Assembly (NCBI GenBank): GCA_023053685.1
Contig: JALIGW010000010.1
Location: 12,508,919 to 12,572,918, forward strand
Length of the DNA stretch: 64,000 nt
Origin: Diadophis punctatus similis
Taxonomy: Eukaryota; Chordata; Lepidosauria; Squamata; Dipsadidae
Direction: 5' to 3'
Program-made: the position numbers and the translations under genes
Shown: piece after piece, positions 54,054 through 62,287 of the stretch
Layout: every line of letters starts with the position of its first letter
Position numbering within the stretch: position 1 is the first letter of the stretch
Notes under the pieces: model-generated
Told to the model about the DNA's origin: nothing
Database searches by the model: none
What the model saw: the letters and a program-made list of their open reading frames with translations, nothing else

Positions 54054-54405
54054 TAGACGAGAGAGAGAGAGAAATAGACAGAGACACACAGAGAGAGAGA
54101 GAGAGAGAGATAGACAGAAAGAGAGAAAGAGAGAGAGAGGGAGGGAGGGAGGGAAAGAGAGAGAGACAAGAGACAGAGACAGAGACAGAGACAGAGAGAC
54201 AGAGAGACAGAGAGAGACAGAGAGACAGAGAGAGAAAGAGAGAGACAGACAGACAGAAAAGAGAGAGAGATAGACAAAAAAAGTGAGAGGGAAAGAGAGA
54301 GAGAGAGAAGAGACACAGAGAGAGTGAGAGAGTGAATGAGTGTGTGTGTGAGAGAGGGGGAGGGGGAGGGGGAGGGAGAGAGGGAGAGAGAGAGAGAGAG
54401 AAAAT
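54054..54405. repeat. (GA)n-rich microsatellite
   Basis: Purine-rich plus strand built from GA, GACA and GGGA units. The Leu/Ser-rich minus frames over it are artefacts. Confidence 0.95.
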
Positions 54406-54559
54406 GTGACTTGTTGATTGTAAGCTCCTTGGAGCTGAGAAGAATTGCTGCAAAACTGAGTTTCCTGAAGTGGACCACTAGACTCCTAAACAACTGAAAA
54501 AAACGATCTAGTAAAAAGAAAAGTCAACCAAAAGAGCAACATGTAAACAAAAGCAAATA

Positions 54560-55554
54560 CCCGTATTTTTCGGAGTATAAGACGCACCGCAGTATAAGAC
54601 GCACCTTAGTTTTGGGGGAGGAAAACAAGGAAAAAAGGCCTCTGCCTCCCAGCAATTTGCCAAACAGCAAACAGCAAACAGTACAAATGATATACACTGT
54701 TTGCTGTGTATTTCTGTGCATGTGTGCCTGACCCATAGAAATGGCAAAGAATTGGAGAAATGTACATTGTGGCAGTATATTAATCCCAGAAAGTTTTCTT
54801 AAATGTAATCACACTAACTCCTCCTAATTATTTAAATAGATCTACTCCAAACATGACTAAGTCAGGGTTTCTCAGCTGCCTTATTTTAATACTAATACTT
54901 AATACTAATACTTAATACTAAAACAGGACATTTCAGATTATACTTTTACAGATCTTTAAAATTGATGTGGCTTTCTGGAAGTATTCTCTGCTATTTAAAA
55001 GAAGATACAATAGCACTGGGCCTCTTCAGAGCAAGCATTTATTTTAAAAAGCTTCTTCATTTTGTTAAGTTGTCTAGAACAATAATAAAGCAGTCTTTAA
55101 AAAATAAGTCTAATAATTTGAACACTCTACAAACATTTAACAAAATAACATATTAACAGAATCTGCCTCTACCTAGGATAGAACTCACAACCTCCTGATT
55201 GTGAGGCAAGAGCTCTACCTCTAAGCCACAGCAGCTAACCTCCTTGCAATTTCAGCAGTCTAACATTGCCAGCAGTTTATCTCCCAGCAATTTGTCTCAT
55301 TACAGCCACCGTAGTTAGTTTCATTTTACCACGTGGCTTGCAAGCCTCAGTCAGCTGTAGGTCGGGAGGCAAATAATCTCTTCTTGTGCAAATCAGGCTC
55401 TGCTGCTGTTTGCTGCAAAGAGGTAAATTGCTGGCAGGCAGAGGCCAAAGGGTGGGGGTGGCTGGGTGGGGCTACATTCGGTGTATAAGACACACCCAAG
55501 TTTTCACCCTCTTTTTGGGGTAAAAAGGTGCGTCTTATACTCCGAAAAATACGG
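54560..55554. mobile_element. MITE with 28-bp perfect inverted ends, TA target
   Basis: CCGTATTTTTCGGAGTATAA (54561 onward) and its exact inverted copy ending at 55554, TA on both sides (54558-54559 and 55555-55556), hence probably Tc1/mariner-type. GTATAAGACGCACC is repeated inside the left end. The middle holds a tRNA-like SINE piece and (TTAATAC)n. Confidence 0.85.
55141..55240 (-). repeat. tRNA-derived SINE head
   Basis: The minus strand has box A-like TGGCTTAGAGGTAGAGC (about 55212-55228), an anticodon-loop-like CTCACAATC, and box B-like GGTTGTGAGTTCTATCC (about 55179-55195). No CCA-type maturation or a proper acceptor stem is seen, so it is a SINE rather than a working tRNA gene. Confidence 0.55.
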
Positions 55555-55775
55555 TAAAACACCCCCAGGAGCAAAACAAATTAAAGTTTAATTTGTGTGC
55601 ATTGTTTAATGGACTGCTAAATTGGCCACACCCACCTAGTCACATGACCTAGCCACACCCACCCAGTCACATGACCACCTAGCCATGCCCATCCAGCTGG
55701 TACAGCCCCCCAACAGTCTAAGGGACCGTGAATTGACCCCCTGTTTAAAAAGTTTGAGGACCCCTGTCTTAAATA

Positions 55776-58456
55776 TTGCTCAATCATGGCATTCGTTCTT
55801 TCCACCGCCCTATTCGTACTCAGATGAAAAGCCAAACTGAGCCCCTGCAACGATCCAATGGACCGTATAAATTCCCTCCCAGAACTTAGTGGTGAATTGG
55901 ACCCCTCTGTCAGATATTATTCTGCACGGAACCCCATGCAGCATATAGATCTGTTTTACAAACAGTTTGACTAGCTTTTTTGTGGGAGCCCAGGACAGGC
56001 TGTGAAGTGGGCTTGCTTCAAGAACAAATCTATTATGGTCCAGATGACCATATTTCCTCCATTCTCAGGGAGCTTGACAACAAAGTCCATAGCAATCTCC
56101 TCCCAGGGTTAGGATGGGTCTGCCACTTGCTGGAGTAACCCAGGGGGCTTCCCTGGCCTTTTCTTCATGGCTGCACAAGTGGCACAGCTTTTTACATAGT
56201 CCTCTATGTCCTTCTTCATCTTCGGCCACCAGAACTGCCTTCTGGCTAAGTGCAGAGCCTTCAGGTAGACAAAGTGCCCTGCCTGTTTAGAATCCTGGCT
56301 CTTTTGGAGCACTTGAAGTCGCAGGCTATTAGGCACGTACAATTTGGACCCCTTCCAGGCCAGGCCATCTTTGATAGTCAATGCTTCTTTGTTGTCATTA
56401 TACCAGAGGTTGGTTGGCAGCTCATCCTTTAGCCTTTGAATCATCCCCCCTTTGTCTGCGGTCCTCCATCGCCTGGCTTGGCCTCTGGTTGTGGCTTGCA
56501 AAGCGAGTTGGGAGGGGGGAATCATGGCGTGGATCACCTGCTGTTGTTTACTGTTGAACTGTGCTTTTCTGGACAGGGCATCTGCCAAGAGGTTCTACCC
56601 CCCTGGGATGTATTTCAACTCAAAGTTACAATGCTTAAAGTACTGCGCCCAGCGAACCTGCTTCGGGGAGAGTTTTCTTGGTTTTTTTTAATGCCTCTAG
56701 GTTTTTATGATCAGTCCATACCTCAAACGGCACTAGGCTACACTCAAGGAAGTGCCTCCAGATTAGTAGGGCTCATTGGACCGCATAGGCCTCCTTCTCC
56801 CATACCACCTACCTCCTTTCCATATTTGTGAGTATTTTAGAGGTGTAGGTGCATGGATGTAAGTTGCCATCTGCATTCTTCTGTAGGAGGACTGCAGCGA
56901 CTACTACATCGCTGGCGTCAGCTTGGATCATGAAAGGTTGTTTGGGATCAGGATGTTTGAGGATGGGCTCCTCAGAAAACAGCCTTTTTAGTGCCTCGAA
57001 CACCCTCTGACACTCTAAGGTCCAGTTTAGGGGCTGGCTGGGCTGTGGTTTCTGAGGACACACCCCTCCCCAGTCTTTAAAAGTTCGGTGATGGGCAGGG
57101 TGGTTTCAGCGAAAGAGGGGATGAACTGTCTGTAGAAGTTGGCAAACCCCAGGAAGCTCTGGAGCTGTTTTCGCATGTGAGGGGGTTGCCTGTTAATACC
57201 TCTTTAACTTTTGCCAGGTCCATTTCCACCCCCTCGCTTGACACTCAGTAGCCCAGGTAGTCTAGCGCAGTCTTGTGGAATTTGCATTTTGACAGCTTCG
57301 CATATAGCTTAGACGTGAGGAGCTTCTTCAAGACTTGGTCCACCAATTTTACGTATTCCTCAAGGGTTTCATTGAAAATGAGAATGTCATCCAAGTAGAC
57401 GAGGACCCCCTTATAGAGGTGCTTGTGCAGCACCTCATTTATCAGTTGCATGAAGACTGCAGAGGCTCCTTGTAGTCCAAAAGGCATTACTTTGAATTGA
57501 AAGCTGCCTAAGAGACAGTTGAAGGCAGTTTTCCACTCATCGCCTTCCTTGATTCGCACTCGGTAGTACTCCTTCGCAGGTCCAGTTTGGTAAACACCTC
57601 CCCCTTGGTTAGGTGGGCCAGCATGTCCTTCATGAGGGGAGGGGGATATGTGTTTTCCATGCACACTGGGTTTAATCCCCTAAAATCAATACATAGCCTC
57701 ATCGATCCATCTTTTTTCTCTTTAAAGAGGACTGGGGCAGTCACTCTGGACTTAACCGGCTGTATGAATCCACAGGCCAAGTTGGTGTCGATGCACTCCC
57801 TCAATTCTGTCATTTCCTTTGGGGTCATGGAGTACATCTTTGGCTTTGGCAGTTTAGCTCCCGGCACAAATTCTATGGCACAGTCTGTGGGGCGGTGAGG
57901 GGATAGTGAGTTGCATTCTTCCTCACTGAACACCCCAGCCAAGTCTTGGTACGCCTTAGGGATCTGAGGGTTTCCTGGTGGCAGCTCTGAGGTGGTGGCA
58001 GTTTTTAGTGCCATTTAGCCGCTGGACAGATCCTCTGTCTGTGAGGCTAGGAGGGGGAAGGGGACCTAGTCCCAGTTTCAGTTTTCTGTAGCCTTCTCCC
58101 CACAAGATGGTGGGCCTCCATTTGTTTAGCCATGCCAGGCCCAGGATGATCACTTCTGTCATCTTCGATGCCACCACGAACCAGATAAGCTCCCAGTGGC
58201 AACCCATCTCTAGCCTTATGGGTTCGATGACCAACGTGGCAGGGGTTCCCCCTATTAACAACCCATTGAGATGCTCAAAGCATATGGGATTGGTTACGGG
58301 TCTTGTTCTGATTCCTAGCTTTTGGACAGTGGGGAGGCTAATCAGACACTGGGTGCACCCCATGTCTATGATGGCTTCTATTTCTCCCTGCACCCCTGTC
58401 TTTGGCACCACTAGCCTCAACTTGATAGTGAATGGACAGATGGCTTCACTTACCAC
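55776..58456 (-). pseudogene. gypsy pol: protease, RT, RNase H, integrase
   Basis: 58456-57956: retropepsin with IEAIIDMGCTQ, where the catalytic Asp is kept but the usual DSG is DMG. 58014-57508: RT with VFSEEECNSLSPHRP, PVLFKEKKDGSMRLCIDFRGLN. 57664-57245: MPFGLQGA and VYLDDILIF (catalytic YLDD). 57063-56809: RNase H with MIQADASDVVVAAVL. 56588-56109: MADALSRK, then the integrase zinc domain (GHFVYLKALH...CATC). 56100-55776: remains of the core with many stops. Breaks near 57560, 57230-57070, 56800-56590 and 56100. Confidence 0.88.
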
Positions 58457-58659
58457 CAGGTATCTTCGTTGTCATCGTCGCTGTCGCTGACTGCCAGTGG
58501 TGGGGCTCTCTGGGCCAGAGTTCCCTCTTCCCCTTCAGGGGGAGGGGAGATTTCAATGGCTTGGCGGGCAAATTTTCCCCTCTCTGTGGTCTTTCATGGC
58601 AGTTTTTTTTGGTTTGGCCAATGTGGGGGTCTTTGCCTGAGGGATAGGAGCTGGGGCCA

Positions 58660-59640
58660 GGCATTCAGATGTGTGGTGACCCTGTTGGCCGCATCAGAAA
58701 CATTTGATGGGTGTCATTGAGGCTCTGTTCGGTTGGTCCTCCCCTTGGCAGGTGCCAGATCACCAACCAAGCTGCCTCTTGGGTTTCTTCTCTAGTGCCT
58801 CTTTCTTGTGTTGGTGGAACTCGAGGTCCATGGCCAGGCCATCCAGTATCAGTCATGAATGCGGTCCGGGACACCCTGGCAGATACAGGTGTGCAGCAGC
58901 TCTTTGTTCAAGCCTTCTATGAAGAAGTGGACCAGGAGGCGCTCGGGCCAGTGCCACAATTTCCCAGCAAATCTCTGAAACTCTCTGACATATTCTTTGG
59001 CCGGGGGGCCCCTCTGCTTAATGGCTTTGATTTCTGCCTCTGCTTCTTGGCCTTGGGGTTCATCTTCAAACCTATTCCTCAACTCCTGTAGGAAGTCATC
59101 AACGTTCCCCAGCTCTGGAGCATTTTCAACATGCAGTTGTGTCACCCACTCTGCAGCCTCCCCATCTAGGTTTTCCATGATGGCCTGGACAATTGCTGGG
59201 TCATTAGGGTAGTTGTCCCCATAATGATCTTTGTGGGCCCACACCCGGTTTAGGTAGAAAACCAACTTGTCCGGGCTCCCATCGAAGGCTGCTCTGAAAT
59301 GTGATGGAGTAGCCAGGCGAGGGAGAGGGGGAGGCAGAAGGGCTGGGGCAGGGACTGGAGCTCATTGGCCTTGGACCCAGCCTAGCCCCAGGTAGTAAGC
59401 CCAAACGGGTGGCACTTGCCAAGCCAGCGGCAGCTGGGGCTGTCTAGGTGGACTCGCCGGCCTCCTGCATCTTGGTGGCCTCCGCTGCGGTCCCGGTTTT
59501 GGGCCAACGGAAGCAGCAGAGGGCTGGTGGCACAGATCCCTGCTGTGGTTGACCAGTCCTGCCTGGGAGGAACTGGTCTTGGGTTGGATTGTGCTGATGG
59601 ACGTGACGGACTCTAACAGTTCCCATGGTTTTCACCTAAT
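58660..59640 (-). pseudogene. gypsy gag
   Basis: Frame 59265-58849 encodes the gag core (VFYLNRVWAHKDHY, YPNDPAIVQAIMENLDGEAAEW, FLQELRNRFEDE), the type also found in domesticated gypsy-derived mammalian genes. The N-terminal part (59635-59270) is Pro/Gln-rich and frame-broken. A zinc knuckle near 58665-58706 has an in-frame TGA between its first two cysteines. Confidence 0.82.
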
Positions 59641-59725
59641 TAAAAGTAAATGTTTGTCACTTTCCCTAAACAACCAGTCACATGGTCCAATCAGGATGCA
59701 GTCTAGTTGCTAGGTTACCTCAGTC
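59641..59725. other. Short gap between gypsy relic and MITE
   Basis: No LTR terminus, primer site or gene recognised. CCTCAGTC (59718-59725) is the target duplication of the next element. Confidence 0.4.
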
Positions 59726-60131
59726 CAGGGGTGGGTTCCTACTGGTGTGGTCTTCTCTATGGCACCGGTAGCGGCCGGCGGATTGCAAAATGGCTCCGGT
59801 GCCATCCTCGCTGATCTGTCATGCAGCGCCATCTTTTGGGGGGGAATTTTTGTGCTTTTTTTGCTTCCTGCGCATGCGCGGAAGCAAAATTTCACGAGGG
59901 CATGCACGCGCCCCTCATGTGATTTTGTTTCCGCGCATGCGCGGAAGCAAAAAATCACCAAAATTGCGCGCACGCACGCGTCCCCTCACAAGATTTTGGG
60001 AATTTTTGCTTCCTGCACATGTGCCGAAGCAAAATCGCGTGAGGGGGCACATGCATGTAGCAAGCACGCGGGGGAAACATGGTGATGCACGTGCAGCGCA
60101 CTGGTAGCAAGGTAAGAGGAACCCGCCCCTG
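59726..60131. mobile_element. hAT-type MITE (406 bp) with GCGCATGCGC palindromes
   Basis: Ends CAGGGGTGGGTTCCT and AGGAACCCGCCCCTG are inverted copies. Flanking octamers CCTCAGTC and CCTCAATC (60132-60139) match at 7 of 8. TGCGCATGCGCGGAAGCAAAA occurs in two near copies around 59871 and 59934, with CpG-rich spacers. No coding capacity. Confidence 0.92.
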
Positions 60132-60289
60132 CCTCAATCCCCTCCTTCTGAACACCTGCAGGAATGTCCTTGGTTCCAAAAAGAAAGAATCTTGTTTTGA
60201 CTACAAAGCCCCAACTATCTCTACTACCCCCTCCCTATCCCTCAGCTCCAGTGTGTCACCACTGAAGTCTCAAAATGTCCTCAGGCCAG

Positions 60290-60870
60290 CTTCAGGGTTG
60301 ACACCTAACCTACTCCCTGCCTGGTCAGCTGGCCGGCGCAAAACCTCACCGCTTTCCTCCTCCTCCTCCTCCCGCTCGAGCAGCAGTGGGCTCCGTGGGA
60401 CAATGAGGTCTCATTCCTCCCCTGGCATGGCAAGCTCCGGTGGGCTGGATGTGGGTGTGAGGTGCCTACCCCCACGGTGCCTCCTCACTCAATTGAAGGC
60501 TTTGTTCCTGCCTTCAAACAGTAAGTCTGGCGCACACAGGTGAGCAGCGCACCTGGGCCAAGGACAATGTTGGTTCCTGCGCCTGGCCGATTCCGATTCC
60601 ATGGCCAGCCTTACTTTTTGAGTGCAGGAATGAAGTTTTCAACTGAGTGAGGCAACACCATGGGGCAAAGCCCCTCACACCCATGTCCAGCCTGCCAGAG
60701 CTTACCATGCAGGGGAGGAATGAGACCTCATTGTCCCATGGATCCCACCACTGCTTGAGCAGGGAGGACAAGGAGGAGGAGGAGGAGGAGAAGAGTGGTG
60801 AGGCTTTGTGCAGGCCGGCTGGCCAGGCAGAGAGTAGGTCAGGCAGGACTGGCTGGCTGGCTGGGAAGGG
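60290..60870. repeat. Large imperfect inverted repeat
   Basis: The left arm (about 60290-60545) and right arm (about 60600-60845) are reverse complements with moderate divergence; CAATGAGGTCTCATTCCTCC in the left arm reads back as GGAGGAATGAGACCTCATTG in the right. The frames running through it on both strands are arm translations, not genes. Confidence 0.8.
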
Positions 60871-61029
60871 GGGATCATGGCTGCTCAGGTGGCTTCTGCT
60901 GCCACTGCCAGCAGCTTGGGTGCCCAGGCTGAGTCCGATCTGAAGAAAGCGGAGGTGCAGCAGTGAGATTGCCCTCAAAGATCGCTTCAAGCACCCATTT
61001 GCACAGAGATGCCCCATTTGCATGTAAGC

Positions 61030-61190
61030 GTGCTCTGTGGGATAACAGGGTCTCATTCCTCCCCCGGCACAGCAAACTCCAGTGGGCTGGACACAGGTGT
61101 GAGGGGCGCTCTCAAACAGTAAGGTCTCTGTGTGTGAGTGAGCAGCACACCCAGGCCACGCATGGCATTGGGTCCTGCACCCATCTGAGT
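61030..61190. repeat. Third copy of the arm unit, direct orientation
   Basis: GGTCTCATTCCTCCCCCGGC...CTCCAGTGGGCTGGACACAGGTGTGAG repeats the left-arm unit of the inverted repeat in the same direction, followed by a CAAACAGTAAG...TGAGCAGC block also found at about 60517-60548. Confidence 0.7.
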
Positions 61191-61847
61191 CCATGGCGAC
61201 CTTCCCGGCTCTGGCCACGGGATGGGTTGTTGAAAGAGCTCCATCCGCAGAGGATTTTAGTCGGCAGGGAGCGTCCCTACCACAGTGGTGGTGGAAAGCA
61301 GTTTGGGGGGGGAGGAGCAGGAGACTGGCACCACAAACACTTTTAGTGCCGAGAATGAAAGTTTCTGGGTCCCTGACTCTGCAAAAGAGGATGGGTGCCT
61401 GAACCTGCATGATATTATGGCATCCCGGAGTGTCCATTCTCGGCACAAAAAGCATTTCCAAGTCAACTCTCCTCTCTCCCCCTCAAAGGCAAAGAAACAG
61501 TGCCAGAGAGGAGGCATATATTTGCAAGGTAAGTGAATCCGATATGGCAGGAAGGGAGGGAGAAGCATGAGGTATCGTAGTGAATCAGGGAGGCCTTGAG
61601 GGCCTATCACTAGGCTCCCATGGCCTTCCCCACCTCTCATGTGCACTTAATGAATAGCACATTGGTATTATTGAATTGTGAGCTCTTGGGAAAGTATCCC
61701 CTCCTTGGTCATTAGGGCAGAGGACCAGTTGTTAAATTATTTGAATCCCACCACTGGCTAATTTACAAAAGGCATCCAAAATCTGGGACCCATGACTTCC
61801 TTGAAAATGAAATTTGGCAATTTTTATAAAATATTTTATGACATAAA
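61191..61847. other. Transposon-derived sequence, right end hAT-like
   Basis: Ends at 61756 with AATCCCACCACTG, the inverted form of the CAGTGGTGGGATT ends of squamate hAT MITEs, so 60140-61756 may be one long non-autonomous element. Its left end is not identified. 61757-61847 shows nothing recognisable. Confidence 0.4.
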
Positions 61848-62190
61848 TGTCACGATGTGAATATTGCCAGTTTGTCCAACTCTATGTTTCTAAGGTTCAT
61901 GTATTTATGATCAAGCAGACATGTGATATATTTTACTACACATGCGTGCATTCCAGGAGTTTTTGTCAACTCCCACTTCTTCTTTTTTTCTCTTCTCCAT
62001 TTTCTGCCGAAGGCAGATGTGACTTCATTAGCTGAAAAGATGTAGCTTATTAAGGATTTTTTATTACTTTTGTACTGAAATAAATATTTTGTTATTTAGA
62101 TTTGAATCTCGGTTTTATTTTCTAATGCGAATGACTTCAAGGGAACAAGATCCAACATCGCCTCTGATAGGAGAAAATCCTATCTTGACA
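61848..62190 (+). repeat. 5' LTR of copia-3
   Basis: Begins TGTCACGATGTGAAT and ends CTATCTTGACA. Homologous to the copia-2 LTRs along its length (GTGAATATTGCCAGTT, GGTCAAGCAGAC-like and GCATTCCAG-like blocks) but clearly diverged. An AATAAA is present near 62081. Confidence 0.92.
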
Positions 62191-62192
62191 AA

Positions 62193-62210
62193 TGGTAGCA
62201 GAGGATGGTT
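62193..62210 (+). promoter_or_regulatory. Primer binding site for initiator tRNA-Met (copia-3)
   Basis: TGGTAGCAGAGGATGGTT, complementary to the 3' end of initiator tRNA-Met, two bases after the LTR end. Confidence 0.95.
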
Positions 62211-62287
62211 GTAAAATTTATAGCTTCCTTTGAAGGTCTTCTTGCATTTTAGGACAGTTAGCTAATTAGAGTGATTTATGGCCAACC

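Larger units (their letters stand above)
53660..55775 (-). mobile_element. hAT-like non-autonomous element with simple repeats
   Basis: The right end on the minus strand starts CAGGGGTCCTCAAACTTTTT, a well-known hAT terminal pattern. The left part (53680-54050) is a GC-rich VNTR-like region in which CTGCAGAGTGGTTCTGGAGG-type units recur, followed by a (GA)n block. A palindromic MITE (54560-55554) is inserted. The left terminus and target duplication are not clear, so the boundary at 53660 is approximate. Confidence 0.6.
55776..59640 (-). mobile_element. Ty3/gypsy (chromovirus/Sushi-like) gag-pol relic
   Basis: The minus strand carries gag, zinc knuckle, protease, RT, RNase H and integrase in that order, the Ty3/gypsy order. 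No LTR is recognised at either end. The left side is cut at the hAT-like element and the right side stops before the MITE at 59726. All domains have frame breaks, so it is inactive. Confidence 0.88.

Noticed and set aside
53888..54493. Leu/Ser-rich minus frames that look like membrane proteins
   Set aside because: Translation of a (GA)n microsatellite.
55141..55240. Possible tRNA gene (boxes A and B)
   Set aside because: Acceptor stem and T-arm pairing are not convincing, and the sequence continues into an AT-rich tail as in SINEs.
58849..59265. Gypsy gag frame as a domesticated gene of the RTL/PNMA-like kind
   Set aside because: The frame is short, the N-terminus is frame-broken, and a stop lies inside the zinc knuckle, next to a similarly broken pol.
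60514..61461. 315-codon minus frame at 60.5-61.5 kb
   Set aside because: It crosses the inverted and direct repeat copies and has no recognisable domain, and comparable frames appear on the other strand.
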